A stretch of DNA of 46,657 nucleotides from Xanthomonas dyei. GTDB lineage: Bacteria > Pseudomonadota > Gammaproteobacteria > Xanthomonadales > Xanthomonadaceae. The notes under the pieces are model-generated. The model searched no databases and was not told the DNA's origin. It saw only the letters and a program-made list of their open reading frames with translations. This document shows positions 16,106-26,902 of this stretch, one piece after another (the first letter of the stretch is position 1; every line of letters begins with the position of its first letter). The stretch lies in NCBI RefSeq assembly GCF_002939865.1, contig NZ_MDEE01000038.1, positions 1 through 46,657 on the forward strand, written 5' to 3'. The position numbers and the translations under genes are program-made.

Positions 16106-18076
16106 TTACAACTGCGCCTCTTCAATCTGGATCTTGTAGCGCTTGCGCATTTCCTTGACGTAGGCCTGCGCGGCGTTGTTGCCGTCGATCTGGCTCAGCT
16201 GCTCGCGCAGCATCGTCTGCTGCTCGGCCGGCATCTGCTTCAGGTCGCCCGGCGTGGCCTTGCTGATCACGAACACCGCAAAGCGGCCGCCATCCAGCTC
16301 CACCTTACCCACCGACGGCTTGCCCTCGGTCGGACGCGGCGCACTGAAGATTGCGCGATTTGCGGCCGGCGTCGGAATCGGCGCAGTGCGCGGCAGGCCC
16401 GGGATCGGCTGCACCTGCAGCTTCTCGCTCGCCGCCAGCGCCTGCAGGGTTTCACCCTTCTGCACGCGTGCCAGCAGCGCATCGGCAGCAGCAGCAGCGG
16501 CCTTCTCGGTACGGTCGGCATGTACCGCCGCAATCACCTTGTCGCGCACCTTGTCCAACGGCAACGCCTGCTCGGCAGTGTGGTTGGTCACGCGCAGCAT
16601 CACGCTGTGGTTGGGGGCGATGGTGATCGGGTCGCTGACCGTGCCGTCCTGCACCAGCGTTTCGGAGAACGCCGAACGCAGCACCGCCGGATTGGCGGCA
16701 ATACCGCTGGCGTTGGTGCGCGAGAACGGGCCGAGGGTCTGCACCGGCACACCGACCTGCTTGGCCGCCGGCTCCAGCGCAGTCGGATTCTTGTAGACCT
16801 GATCCACCAGCTTGCCGCTGATATCGGCATACGCCTTATCGGCATCGGCCTTGAGCTGCTCGGCGGCAAGCTGGTCGCGCACCTGCTCGAACGACTTGCC
16901 CTGCCCACCCTTGACCTCACGCAGCTGGATCACGTGATAACCGAACTCGGTCTTGATCGGCCCGACTACATCGCCGGCCTTCATCGAAAACAGCGCGTCT
17001 TCGAACGGCTTGACCATGGTGCCCCTCTCGACCCAACCCAGATCGCCACCGGCATCCTTGGAGCCCGGATCCTGCGAATTGGCCTTGGCCAGCGCAGCGA
17101 AGTCGGCACCTGGCTGTTTGGCCTCCGCCGCGAGCTTGGCTGCCTTGGCTTCGGCAGCTTTTTGCGCAGCAGCATCGCCACCGGCGCTGATCAGGATGTG
17201 CGACGCCAATCGTTGATCCGGCTTGACAAAGCGCGCCTTCTCTTCTTCATAGCGCTTGCGCAACGTCGCCTCGTCAGCTGCCGTGGCCGGCGGCATCGTG
17301 GCGGCATTGAGCTCGACGTATTCGATGCTGACGGTCTCCGGCTGACGGAAATCCTGCGTATGCGCGTCATACCATTGCTTGATCTGCGCATCGCTGACCG
17401 GCGCGGTATCGGCGGCCGGCGGCGGCAACATTGCCAACTCCACGTCGCGCGTTTCGCCCATCAGCTTGAGCAGGCGCTCAAACTCGGACTTGGTTGCAAA
17501 ACCCGATTCGGCCACAGCCTGCGGGATCACCGACTGCTGCAAGCTGTCGCGCACCAGCGCATCGAACTGCGCCGGCGTGCGCGGCGGTGTGCCCTGCGCC
17601 AATGCGGCGCGGTACTGGTCGGGGCTGAACTTGCCATCGACCTGGAACGCCTGAATATTGGTGATGTAATCGCGCACCGTGGCATCGCCGATCACGATAC
17701 CGGCATCTTCGGCACCCAGGCGAACCACTTGCTCGTCCACCAGCTGGTCGAGCACCTGTAGCTTGTTTTCGCGGGATTCGAAGGTGCGCGGGTCGAAGTT
17801 CTCGCCCTGACGCTGGCGCTCCTGCATGCGCGCCTGTTCGAAGCGCGCGCGGAAATCCTGCGTGCTGATTTCGTGGTGCTGCCACAGCAGCGAGATCGGC
17901 CACCAGGTCGGCGCGGATTTCCACCACGTCGGCGGCGCCTGCACCTTGGCCACATTGTTGGCGCCAATCCCGCCCAGGTAGCTGTTGTCGATGACGAACA
18001 GGAACGGAATCATCAGCAACCCCAGGATGGCGGTAGCGATCCAGCCTGACGTCTTGTCGCGAAGTTTCTGCAGCAT
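16106..18076 (-). CDS. ppiD: Peptidyl-prolyl isomerase D, periplasmic chaperone
   Basis: A 656-residue inner-membrane-anchored chaperone that assists proteins leaving the Sec translocon. One N-terminal membrane segment (about 14-32, [19 protein letters not shown]) leaves the rest in the periplasm. A SurA/PpiD N-domain follows, then a parvulin domain around 280-380 ([10 protein letters not shown] ... [11 protein letters not shown] ... FGYHVIQL), then a long C-terminal region. The ATG at 18076 gives [12 protein letters not shown], the family start. It is downstream of the hupB-tRNA-Val-tRNA-Asp string, as in related genomes, behind a terminator at 18323-18349. Confidence 0.95.
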   Translation of the reverse strand: MLQKLRDKTSGWIATAILGLLMIPFLFVIDNSYLGGIGANNVAKVQAPPTWWKSAPTWWPISLLWQHHEISTQDFRARFEQARMQERQRQGENFDPRTFESRENKLQVLDQLVDEQVVRLGAEDAGIVIGDATVRDYITNIQAFQVDGKFSPDQYRAALAQGTPPRTPAQFDALVRDSLQQSVIPQAVAESGFATKSEFERLLKLMGETRDVELAMLPPPAADTAPVSDAQIKQWYDAHTQDFRQPETVSIEYVELNAATMPPATAADEATLRKRYEEEKARFVKPDQRLASHILISAGGDAAAQKAAEAKAAKLAAEAKQPGADFAALAKANSQDPGSKDAGGDLGWVERGTMVKPFEDALFSMKAGDVVGPIKTEFGYHVIQLREVKGGQGKSFEQVRDQLAAEQLKADADKAYADISGKLVDQVYKNPTALEPAAKQVGVPVQTLGPFSRTNASGIAANPAVLRSAFSETLVQDGTVSDPITIAPNHSVMLRVTNHTAEQALPLDKVRDKVIAAVHADRTEKAAAAAADALLARVQKGETLQALAASEKLQVQPIPGLPRTAPIPTPAANRAIFSAPRPTEGKPSVGKVELDGGRFAVFVISKATPGDLKQMPAEQQTMLREQLSQIDGNNAAQAYVKEMRKRYKIQIEEAQL

Positions 18077-18322
18077 TGGCAAATCACGGCCTGTGGGCGA
18101 GCCGCGCAGTGTAACCCGCTTGACGCCACGCACCCAGCCCAACGGCCGTTAGCCTCGGGTCAAGATGCAGCAAAGCTACGGCGCTGCATCGGCAAAGACC
18201 GCGAGCGCGCCGCAACTACAGTCGTTATCGCGCCGCTTTACCGCCGCACCCGAACTGTGCTCCCGCCACCAAAGGCCAACGCGCCGTCCAACCGCGGGAC
18301 AAGGCTTGAACAGCCAATAAAA

Positions 18323-18349
18323 AAGCCCCCGGCACAAGGCCGAGGGCTT
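18323..18349 (-). terminator. Terminator after tRNA-Asp
   Basis: On the minus strand AAGCCCTCGGC-CTTGT-GCCGGGGGCTT forms an 11-bp stem with one G-U/mismatch position, followed by TTTTATT. It ends the tRNA-Val/tRNA-Asp transcript. Confidence 0.8.
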
Positions 18350-18358
18350 CGGTATAAC

Positions 18359-18435
18359 TGGCGGAGCGGACGGGACTCGAACCCGCGACCTCCGGCGTGA
18401 CAGGCCAGCATTCTAACCAGCTGAACTACCGCTCC
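18359..18435 (-). tRNA. tRNA-Asp (GTC)
   Basis: 77 bases including CCA. Acceptor GGAGCGG pairs with CCGCTCC; T-arm GGGTTCGAGTCCC; anticodon loop CTGTCAC with anticodon GTC. 27 bases downstream of tRNA-Val. Confidence 0.97.
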
Positions 18436-18462
18436 GCGCTTAAAACTTTGCCTGGTGCTTAG

Positions 18463-18537
18463 TGGTGGGTGCTGAGGGTTTCGAACCCCCGACCCTCTCC
18501 GTGTAAGGGAGACGCTCTACCGCTGAGCTAAGCACCC
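18463..18537 (-). tRNA. tRNA-Val (TAC)
   Basis: 75 bases including CCA. Acceptor GGGTGCT pairs with AGCACCC; T-arm GGGTTCGAAACCC; anticodon loop CTTACAC with anticodon TAC. It starts 11 bases after the hupB stop and is probably cotranscribed with hupB. Confidence 0.97.
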
Positions 18538-18548
18538 TAGCGAGTCGA

Positions 18549-18821
18549 TTAGTTTACTGCATCCTTCAGGGCTTTACCAGCCTTGAATGCAGGATTCTTC
18601 GAAGCAGCGATCTTGATGCTGTCGCCGGTCTTCGGGTTGCGGCCGGTACGCTCAGCGCGCTCGCGGACCTGGAAGGTGCCGAAGCCAACGAGGGTGACAG
18701 CGTCGCCCTTCTTCAGCGCCTTGGTGATTTCGCTCACAACCGCGTCGACAGCACGGCCAGCTTCAGCCTTGGAGATGTCAGCGGCAGCGGCAACGCCATC
18801 GATCAATTCGGTTTTATTCAT
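18549..18821 (-). CDS. hupB: Nucleoid protein HU-beta
   Basis: A 90-residue HU protein, dimeric, bending and compacting DNA. It starts [21 protein letters not shown], carries the DNA-binding arm [21 protein letters not shown] with the intercalating Pro (NP), and ends [12 protein letters not shown], all standard for the family. A sigma-70 promoter is visible at 18947-18975. It lies between lon and the two tRNA genes. Confidence 0.97.
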   Translation of the reverse strand: MNKTELIDGVAAAADISKAEAGRAVDAVVSEITKALKKGDAVTLVGFGTFQVRERAERTGRNPKTGDSIKIAASKNPAFKAGKALKDAVN

Positions 18822-18946
18822 TCTTGAAACTCCCTTTGCGGCAGATGCCGCGGAATCGACAATCGGCGCTCTTGCCGTTAGCGAAGAACCCGACACAAGT
18901 GGTATCGCGTGACGCATCACATTTTGCCGCGCCCACGAGTCGTGCA

Positions 18947-18975
18947 TTTATACCAGCGCCCCCAACGGCACGCAA
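18947..18975 (-). promoter_or_regulatory. Sigma-70 promoter of hupB
   Basis: Minus strand: TTGCGT, 17-base spacer, TATAAA, about 125 bases upstream of the hupB ATG. The -35 hexamer overlaps the arm of the inverted repeat downstream of lon. Confidence 0.65.
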
Positions 18976-19008
18976 GCCAAAACCCAATAACGACGCGGGT
19001 TTTGGCTT
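18974..19008 (-). terminator. Inverted repeat downstream of lon
   Basis: AAGCCAAAACCC (18974-18985) and GGGTTTTGGCTT (18997-19008) are perfectly complementary over 12 bp around an 11-base loop, 28 bases after the lon stop. There is no U-run behind it, so it may be a weak or Rho-assisted terminator or an mRNA 3' stabiliser. Confidence 0.55.
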
Positions 19009-19035
19009 GTTTCGGGACGTCTTAGACAGCGCACG

Positions 19036-21507
19036 TTAGTGCTTGACGCGGGTACCCGGAGTAGTGCGCGATTTGCCGCGCACGGCAACGCGCGACGCGG
19101 TCTTGCGGGCTTTTTCCTTGCCTGCCTTCTTCGGTGCCAGCGGACGCTCCAGGGCGAGATCCAGCACTTCGTCGATCCACTTGACCGGCACGATCTTCAA
19201 GTCGCGCGTGACGTTGGCCGGGATGTCGGCCAAGTCCTTGCGGTTCTCGTCCGGGATCAGCACGGTGCGAATGCCGCCACGCAGTGCCGCCAACAATTTC
19301 TCCTTCAAGCCACCGATTGCCGACACGCGACCACGTAGCGTGATTTCGCCGGTCATCGCCACATCGGCGCGGATCGGCACCTTGGTCAATACCGATACCA
19401 ACGATGTCACCATCGCGATACCTGCACTTGGGCCGTCCTTCGGTGTGGCGCCATCGGGCACGTGCACATGCACGTCCTGTTTCTGCAGGAAATCCACATC
19501 GATGCCCAGACGCTCGGCGCGCGAACGCACCACCGACAGCGCCGCCGATGCAGACTCCTTCATGACGTTACCAAGCTGACCGGTCAGGATCAGATTGCCC
19601 TTGCCCGGCACCAACGTCGATTCGACCTGCAACAACTCGCCGCCGACTTCGGTCCACGCCAGACCGGTGACCAGACCGATTTCGTTTTCTTCTTCGGCGC
19701 GGCCGAAGTCGAAGCGACGCACGCCCAGGTACTTGTCGAGATTCTTCGACCCCACCGTCACCAACGCCTTCGGCTTGCCCTTCTTGGCAACAACTTTCTT
19801 CGCAACCGGCTGCGGGCCGGCGAGTGCGATTTCCTTGACCACCTTGCGGCAGATCTTGGCGATCTCGCGCTCCAGATTACGCACGCCCGATTCACGGGTG
19901 TAGTAGCGCACGACATCCTGAATCGCATCGCTGCCGATCTCGATCTCTTCCGGCTTCAGGCCATTGGCCTTGATCTGCTTGGGCACCAGGTAACGCATCG
20001 CGATGTTGAGTTTTTCATCCTCGGTATAGCCGGGGATGCGGATCACTTCCATGCGGTCCAGCAGCGGGCCGGGGATGTTGAGCGAGTTGGAGGTGGCGAC
20101 GAACATCACCTCCGACAGGTCCAGATCCACTTCCAGATAATGGTCGTTGAAGGAATTGTTCTGCTCGGGATCGAGCACCTCCAGCAATGCCGACGACGGG
20201 TCGCCGCGGAAGTCCATCGACATCTTGTCGATCTCGTCCAGCAGGAACAGCGGATTCTTGCTGCCGACCTTGTTGAGGTTCTGCACCAGGCGACCCGGCA
20301 TCGAGCCGACATAGGTCCGGCGATGGCCACGGATCTCGGCTTCGTCGCGGATGCCGCCCAGGCTCATGCGCACGAACTTGCGGTTGGTCGCCTTGGCGAT
20401 CGACTGCCCGAGCGAGGTCTTGCCCACGCCCGGCGGGCCGACCAGGCACAGGATCGGGCCCTTCATTTGCTTCACCCGCGACTGCACTGCCAGGTACTCA
20501 AGGATGCGCTCCTTGACCTTGTCCAGACCGTAGTGATCGGCGTCCAGCGTATCTTCGGCAACCTTCAGATCCTTGCGAACCTTGGTGCGCTTCTTCCACG
20601 GCACGCCCAGCAGCCAGTCCAGATAATTGCGCACCACCGCTGCCTCGGCGGACATCGGCGACATCTGCTTGAGCTTATTGAGCTCGGCCTTGGCCTTGGT
20701 CTCGACCGGCTTGGGCATGCCGGACTCGGCGATCTTGCGCGCAAGTTCTTCCAGCTCGCCCGGCGCGTCGTCCAGGTCGCCCAGCTCCTTCTGGATCGCC
20801 TTCATCTGTTCGTTGAGGTAGTACTCGCGCTGGCTCTTTTCCATCTGCGACTTCACGCGGCCGCGAATGCGCTTTTCCAGCTGCTGGACGTCGATTTCGC
20901 CATCCACCAGCCCAACCAGCAACTCCAGGCGCTCACCGATCTCGGTGATTTCCAGCAGGCGCTGCTTGTCGGCCAGGCGCACGCCGATGTGCGCGGCGAT
21001 AGTGTCGGCCAGGCGGCCCGGCTCGTCGATGCCGGCCAGGGTCTGCAACAACTCCGGCGGCAACTTGCGGTTGGTTTTGACGTACTGCTCGAACAGGGAC
21101 ATCAACGAGCGCGCGATCGCTTCCACTTCGCGCGGCTCACGGCCATCGCTGGCTTCCACTTCGGTGCCCTGCCCCTGCAATGCGCCGTCCAGCTCGACGA
21201 CCTTGTCGACGATGACCCGCGACAGGCCCTCGACCAGCACCTTGATGGTGCCATCGGGCAGTTTGAGCAGTTGCAGCACCTGGGCCAGGGTGCCGACGGT
21301 GTACAGATCGCCGGCGGCCGGGTCGTCGGTTTCGGCCGACTTCTGCGCCACCAGCAGGATGCGCTTGTCCGCATCCATGGCCTTTTCCAGCGCGCGCATC
21401 GACTTGTCACGGCCGACGAACAGCGGAATCACCATGTGCGGAAACACCACCACGTCGCGCAGCGGCAACACTGGCAGATCGAGAACTTCTGGTTGGGACT
21501 GGGCCAT
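19036..21507 (-). CDS. lon: ATP-dependent protease Lon
   Basis: An 823-residue LonA protease degrading misfolded and regulatory proteins in the cytoplasm. The N-terminal substrate domain covers about 10-205, then a coiled-coil. The AAA+ module has Walker A GPPGVGKT at 357-364 and Walker B FLLDEIDK at 421-428. The protease domain carries catalytic Ser694 in KDGPSAG and Lys737 in [18 protein letters not shown] insertion near 570-580 and a basic tail ([13 protein letters not shown]) are lineage-type additions. Expression looks heat-inducible: a sigma-32-like promoter lies at 21563-21591 inside the clpX terminator. Confidence 0.97.
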   Translation of the reverse strand: MAQSQPEVLDLPVLPLRDVVVFPHMVIPLFVGRDKSMRALEKAMDADKRILLVAQKSAETDDPAAGDLYTVGTLAQVLQLLKLPDGTIKVLVEGLSRVIVDKVVELDGALQGQGTEVEASDGREPREVEAIARSLMSLFEQYVKTNRKLPPELLQTLAGIDEPGRLADTIAAHIGVRLADKQRLLEITEIGERLELLVGLVDGEIDVQQLEKRIRGRVKSQMEKSQREYYLNEQMKAIQKELGDLDDAPGELEELARKIAESGMPKPVETKAKAELNKLKQMSPMSAEAAVVRNYLDWLLGVPWKKRTKVRKDLKVAEDTLDADHYGLDKVKERILEYLAVQSRVKQMKGPILCLVGPPGVGKTSLGQSIAKATNRKFVRMSLGGIRDEAEIRGHRRTYVGSMPGRLVQNLNKVGSKNPLFLLDEIDKMSMDFRGDPSSALLEVLDPEQNNSFNDHYLEVDLDLSEVMFVATSNSLNIPGPLLDRMEVIRIPGYTEDEKLNIAMRYLVPKQIKANGLKPEEIEIGSDAIQDVVRYYTRESGVRNLEREIAKICRKVVKEIALAGPQPVAKKVVAKKGKPKALVTVGSKNLDKYLGVRRFDFGRAEEENEIGLVTGLAWTEVGGELLQVESTLVPGKGNLILTGQLGNVMKESASAALSVVRSRAERLGIDVDFLQKQDVHVHVPDGATPKDGPSAGIAMVTSLVSVLTKVPIRADVAMTGEITLRGRVSAIGGLKEKLLAALRGGIRTVLIPDENRKDLADIPANVTRDLKIVPVKWIDEVLDLALERPLAPKKAGKEKARKTASRVAVRGKSRTTPGTRVKH

Positions 21508-21549
21508 GGGGCGCTCCGCAGGAATCGGGGAAATTAGGGCCTAAAAAAA

Positions 21550-21578
21550 GCCGATGGCCCCGTTATGGGGCCATCGGC
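21550..21578 (-). terminator. Terminator of clpX
   Basis: Minus strand: GCCGATGGCCCC-ATAAC-GGGGCCATCGGC followed by seven T. A perfect 12-bp stem, one of the strongest in the window, lying between clpX and lon and overlapping the lon promoter. Confidence 0.93.
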
Positions 21579-21591
21579 GAGGTGTTGCAAG
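21563..21591 (-). promoter_or_regulatory. Sigma-32-like heat-shock promoter of lon
   Basis: Minus strand: CTTGCAA (21591-21585), 14-base spacer, CCCCATAA (21570-21563), against the known sigma-32 consensus CTTGAAA, N11-16, CCCCATNT. It is about 56 bases upstream of the lon ATG. The -10 box forms the right half and loop of the clpX terminator, so a transcript starting here lacks the complete hairpin. Confidence 0.7.
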
Positions 21592-21652
21592 TAGCAGTCC
21601 GAAACCCTTTATCCGCGAGCGAGGCCAAGGCCTGGCAACGCGGATACGGAGC

Positions 21653-22939
<1,287 letters not shown>

Positions 22940-22996
22940 GCTTCTGTTACCCAGTTACCCCACCCGATGCACGGGGGTTCGATTTCGAGAATAGCA

Positions 22997-23031
22997 CAGG
23001 GTCGGAATGAGGTTCGCCCCACCCGACCCTG
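22997..23031 (-). promoter_or_regulatory. Dyad between clpP and clpX
   Basis: CAGGGTCGG (22997-23005) and CCGACCCTG (23023-23031) form a perfect 9-bp inverted repeat with a 17-base loop in the clpP-clpX gap. On the minus strand an extended -10-like TGCTATTCT follows at once, so the element may be an attenuator after clpP and part of a clpX promoter. Confidence 0.45.
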
Positions 23032-23064
23032 CCGGATTTTCCTGCAATTTCAGCGGCCTGGCGA

Positions 23065-23691
23065 TCAAGACGGCTGGATCGACTCTTCCGGACGACGCTC
23101 CAGCACCTGATCCACCAGGCCATAGGCCTGTGCATCGACCGCGCTCTTGAAGTTGTCGCGTTCGGTGTCGCGCGCAATGGTCTCCAACGACTGTCCGGTG
23201 TGCTTGGCGAGGATCTCGTTCAAGCGCGAACGCAGGGTCAGGATCTCGCGCGCATGGATGTCGATATCGGTCGCCTGGCCCTGGAAGCCGCCCAGCGGCT
23301 GATGGATCATCACGCGCGAATTCGGCAGCGCATAGCGCTTGCCGGCGGCACCCGAGGCCAGCAGCAGCGCACCCATCGAGGCGGCCTGGCCGACGCAGAT
23401 GGTGGCAACGTCCGGCTTGATGTATTGCATGGTGTCGTAGATCGCCATACCGGCGGTGACCACGCCACCTGGCGAATTGATGTAGATGCTGATGTCCTTT
23501 TCCGGGTTATCCGCTTCCAGGAACAGCAGCTGGGCAACGATGACGTTGGCCATATGGTCGTCGATGGGACCGACCAGGAAGATCAGACGCTCCTTCAGCA
23601 GACGCGAGTAGATGTCGTACGCACGCTCGCCACGGCTGGTCTGCTCGACCACCATGGGCACCAGGTTCAGGGCTTTGGTCACAATGCTCAT
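23065..23691 (-). CDS. clpP: ClpP protease subunit
   Basis: A 208-residue serine protease that forms the 14-subunit chamber for ClpX. The catalytic triad is visible: Ser105 in GQAASMGA, His130 in MIHQPLGG and Asp179 in TERDN. The N-terminal [23 protein letters not shown] includes the usual propeptide and start of the axial loop. It lies 93 bases after tig, behind an attenuator-like hairpin. Confidence 0.98.
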   Translation of the reverse strand: MSIVTKALNLVPMVVEQTSRGERAYDIYSRLLKERLIFLVGPIDDHMANVIVAQLLFLEADNPEKDISIYINSPGGVVTAGMAIYDTMQYIKPDVATICVGQAASMGALLLASGAAGKRYALPNSRVMIHQPLGGFQGQATDIDIHAREILTLRSRLNEILAKHTGQSLETIARDTERDNFKSAVDAQAYGLVDQVLERRPEESIQPS

Positions 23692-23740
23692 CAGTCTTCC
23701 CGTTGTGGCAGCGGCCTGTGCCGATGCCCGTGTTCGACGT

Positions 23741-23767
23741 CCGCGCCCTCGAGACTGCAGGGCGCGG
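23741..23767 (-). terminator. Hairpin between tig and clpP
   Basis: CCGCGCCCT and AGGGCGCGG form a perfect 9-bp GC stem with a 9-base loop in the 93-base gap. Without a U-run it would act as an attenuator or RNA processing site rather than a full terminator. Confidence 0.5.
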
Positions 23768-23784
23768 TCCTTCTTGCTACCGCA

Positions 23785-25077
23785 TCAGACGCGAATGGCG
23801 TCCTGGAACGACAGCGGCTGCTCGGTGTGCTGGGCGCGCTCGGCGATCCAGTCGATCACCTGCTCTTCCATCACACGGCTCTGCAGCCCCCCCATCAGTT
23901 GGGGGTCGTTGCGGTACATCTCAATGACCTGTTCCGGCTCTTCGTAGGTCGAGGCGATCAGACGCAGCGTTTCGCTGACGCGCTTGGATTCAAGACGCAG
24001 CTCGTTACGGCGGGCCACTTCGCCGACCAGCAGACCGACCAGCACGCGCTTGGCGGCAGCATCCATGAACCCCTGGTACGCATCGTCCGGCACCTGACCC
24101 GGATCGCGACCGCTGCGACGCACCTGCTCGACCTGCTGGGCCAGCATCGAACGGGCTTCGTTCTCGACCAGACGCGGCGGCATCTCGACGTGCGCGTAGG
24201 CGGCGATCAGCTGCTCGCCCACTTCGCGACGCAGACGGTTCATCAGCGCGCCCTTGAGCTCGCGCTCCAGGTTGGTGCGGATATCGGCGCGGAATTGCTC
24301 GGCATCGCCGCTCTTGACGCCGAAGCTTTTGATGAACTCCTTGTCCACCACCGGCAACACCGGCTCGGACACTTCGACTGCTTTGACGTGCACCTGCACG
24401 GTCTTGCCGGCCAGCTGCGGCACGCGCCACTCGGCCGGGAAATCGACGGTCAGGGTCTTGTCTTCGCCCTTGGCCAGGCCTTCCAGGCCTTTTTCGATCT
24501 GGTCGAACATCACGCCCGAACCCAGCACGCTGCTACCGGTCTCCACGCCTTCGGCGGGCAGACGCTCGTCGCCGGCCTGCGACCAGGTTTCCAGCGCCAC
24601 CAGATCGCCGACCTGCGCACCGCGCTCGACCGGGTTCCAGGTACGGCGCTGCAGACGCAGGTTTTCGATCATCTGGTCGATGTCGGCATCGGTTACCTCG
24701 GCGGTGTGGCGCACTACCGACAGCTTGGCGACATCGATATCGCCGAAGTCCGGCACCACTTCGAAGGTGGCGACGAAGTCGAAATCGCTTTCGCCTTGAT
24801 CGATGCGCGGGTTGCCGGCCAGACGCAGCGAGTGCTCGCGCACGGCCGAGTCGAAGGTTTCACGCAACAGGCCTTCCATCGCCTCGGCACGCACCTGCTG
24901 ACCGAAGCGCTGCTCGATGACCTTGGTCGGCACCTTGCCGGGACGAAAGCCCTTGATGCGCGTGGTCCGCGCCAGTTCGCGCAGGCGGCCACCGACGTGG
25001 GTCTCCAGACGCTCCTGCGGCAAGGTGAAGGTCAGGCGGCGTTCCAGATTGCCGGTGGATTCGATCGATGCTTGCAT
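23785..25077 (-). CDS. tig: Trigger factor
   Basis: A 430-residue ribosome-bound chaperone. The ribosome-docking signature GFRPGKVP sits near residue 45, the FKBP-type isomerase domain covers roughly 150-245 ([16 protein letters not shown] ... [15 protein letters not shown]), and the rest is the helical chaperone arm. The ATG at 25077 gives [15 protein letters not shown], the family start; the frame is open further upstream without similarity. It heads the tig-clpP-clpX-lon block. Confidence 0.97.
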   Translation of the reverse strand: MQASIESTGNLERRLTFTLPQERLETHVGGRLRELARTTRIKGFRPGKVPTKVIEQRFGQQVRAEAMEGLLRETFDSAVREHSLRLAGNPRIDQGESDFDFVATFEVVPDFGDIDVAKLSVVRHTAEVTDADIDQMIENLRLQRRTWNPVERGAQVGDLVALETWSQAGDERLPAEGVETGSSVLGSGVMFDQIEKGLEGLAKGEDKTLTVDFPAEWRVPQLAGKTVQVHVKAVEVSEPVLPVVDKEFIKSFGVKSGDAEQFRADIRTNLERELKGALMNRLRREVGEQLIAAYAHVEMPPRLVENEARSMLAQQVEQVRRSGRDPGQVPDDAYQGFMDAAAKRVLVGLLVGEVARRNELRLESKRVSETLRLIASTYEEPEQVIEMYRNDPQLMGGLQSRVMEEQVIDWIAERAQHTEQPLSFQDAIRV

Positions 25078-25280
25078 GTTGACTCCTGCCACCGACAGCA
25101 CAAGCGTCGGCACGAGATGGAAGAGACGGGTTGACGGATGGCGAGAATGCCGCCGAGCCTTGTAGTTTCGCCGATAACGGCGGCGGCTGCCAGCGGAACG
25201 CGCACACCGGCGTCTGCAGTGGAAAAGACTGGTTTGCCGGAGGAGCTGCGGCGGCCGGAGCACTCACGGCCGCACTGCAT

Positions 25281-25365
<85 letters not shown>

Positions 25366-25633
25366 GATGTTGCAGGTGCGTGTGCATTGTTGCAGGGATG
25401 CCGGCAAAGAAAAAGCACTGCGAACGAGTGGCGAGGCGGTGCGGGTGTGAGGCAGGCAGGACACGGACACCTGCCGAGTCGCAGTTCTGCAGGCCATTGC
25501 GAACCGACCTCAACTGAACGGTTTACGCTCCCAGCCTGATCCCAGCCCTAACCTGGTCGGCGTGGTTGCGCATGACTGCGTCAATATTTGCGAAAATTCC
25601 GTTAAACCAAAGCCGAGAGAGCGCCCCGTCGCA

Positions 25634-26902
25634 ATGAGAGACCGATACCGTCAGATCGTGGCACTGTCGCGAGACTGCATCAAAGAGATCGACCTCGACG
25701 GACGGATCACGGAGGTCAATGCCAACGGACTGACCGTCCTGGGCGCCAGTGACCCCGGGCAGCTGATTTCTCGCCGCTGGCGCGAGTTCTGGCCGGCCGA
25801 AGCCGCCGAGTTGATCGATATGGCCCTGGCGGCATCGCTGGCAGTGACGGTGCATGAGTTCGAGGCCAGCTGCGTCAACTTCGTTGGCGTGCGCCAGACC
25901 TGGCAGGTGGTCACCAGCCCGTTGTTCGACGAGGCCGGCAAGGTCGAGGCGATCCTGGCGGTCAGCAAGAACATCTCCGATCGCCGTGCGCTGGAGGCAG
26001 CCTTCCACACGCTGGATCGCACCTTGAAGGCGGAGCGCGAGTTCTCCATGGGCGCGTTGATGCTGGCGCGCACGCGCGCGGATTCGCTGTCGACCGAGTT
26101 GCACAGCCTGCGCGATCTGCGCGAGCGCATCGAAGACGATCTGGACATTGCGCGCGCCGCCCAGGGCGCTGCCGAAAAGATCTCAGAGCAGGCACAGAAG
26201 GGCGAGGCGGTTGGACAACTACTGGCAGGTGTCGTGCACGATCTGAACAACGTGCTGCAGGCCGCTACCTCGGCGATCGACCTGGTGGTTCAACGTGGGA
26301 AAATCGACGCACAGGACACCAAACTGCTCGCCGTGGCCGATGCCGCGCTTCAACATGGCTCGGTCATGGCGCAGCGGCTGGTCGGATTTTCGCGCCAGTA
26401 TCCGTATAGCCCCGAACCGGTTGATCTCGCCGCACTGGCCGACCAGCTCAACCCGTTGCTTGAGCAAGTCGTCGGCGCAGACCTGCGCTTGCACGTGAAC
26501 ACTGCTGCGGGCGGATGCTGCGCCATGGTCGACCGGCATACGGTGGAACGCGCGATCTTGAATCTGGTCATCAACGCGCGCGACGCCTGCGCAAGCGACG
26601 GTGTCATCCGCGTGGAGACCGGTCAAACGCAGGTCGCCAAGGCCGATGCAACGCTGACCAAACCCGCTGGCGAGTTCGCCACCATCGCGGTCGCCGATGA
26701 CGGGCACGGCATGGACAGCCATGTGCAGTCGCGGCTATTCGAGGCGTACTTCACCACCAAGAGCGCAGACAAGGGAGCCGGCCTGGGCCTGGCCCAGGTG
26801 TATAGCGCGGTGCGCCAGGCAGGCGGCTTTATCGAGGTGACATCGGCACCAGGCAAGGGCGCGCGCTTCCTGCTTGCGTTTCCGCGCGTGGAACAGGCGT
26901 AA
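25634..26902 (+). CDS. PAS-domain sensor histidine kinase, orphan
   Basis: A 422-residue soluble kinase. Residues about 1-120 form a PAS domain (DCIKEIDLDGRITEVNANGL ... WQVVTSPLFDEAGKVEAILAVSKNISDRR). A long coiled-coil linker follows, then the phospho-acceptor box LLAGVVHDLNNVLQ with His202. The ATP domain has NLVINARDA (N box), VADDGHGMD (G1), LFEAYFTTK (F) and GAGLGLAQV (G2). HDLNN-type kinases often carry a C-terminal receiver, absent here, and no response regulator is adjacent. No membrane segment, so the signal is cytoplasmic. The ATG at 25634 is chosen; a GTG at 25562 would add 24 residues. Confidence 0.88.
   Translation: MRDRYRQIVALSRDCIKEIDLDGRITEVNANGLTVLGASDPGQLISRRWREFWPAEAAELIDMALAASLAVTVHEFEASCVNFVGVRQTWQVVTSPLFDEAGKVEAILAVSKNISDRRALEAAFHTLDRTLKAEREFSMGALMLARTRADSLSTELHSLRDLRERIEDDLDIARAAQGAAEKISEQAQKGEAVGQLLAGVVHDLNNVLQAATSAIDLVVQRGKIDAQDTKLLAVADAALQHGSVMAQRLVGFSRQYPYSPEPVDLAALADQLNPLLEQVVGADLRLHVNTAAGGCCAMVDRHTVERAILNLVINARDACASDGVIRVETGQTQVAKADATLTKPAGEFATIAVADDGHGMDSHVQSRLFEAYFTTKSADKGAGLGLAQVYSAVRQAGGFIEVTSAPGKGARFLLAFPRVEQA

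Noticed and set aside
15950..17761. 603-codon plus-strand frame antisense to ppiD
   Set aside because: Low-complexity Arg/Leu/His composition and full overlap with a well-supported ppiD.
19462..21537. Very long plus-strand open frame (691 codons) antisense to lon
   Set aside because: It mirrors lon codons in high-GC DNA, is rich in His, Leu, Gln and Arg with no domain pattern, and lon is unmistakable on the other strand.
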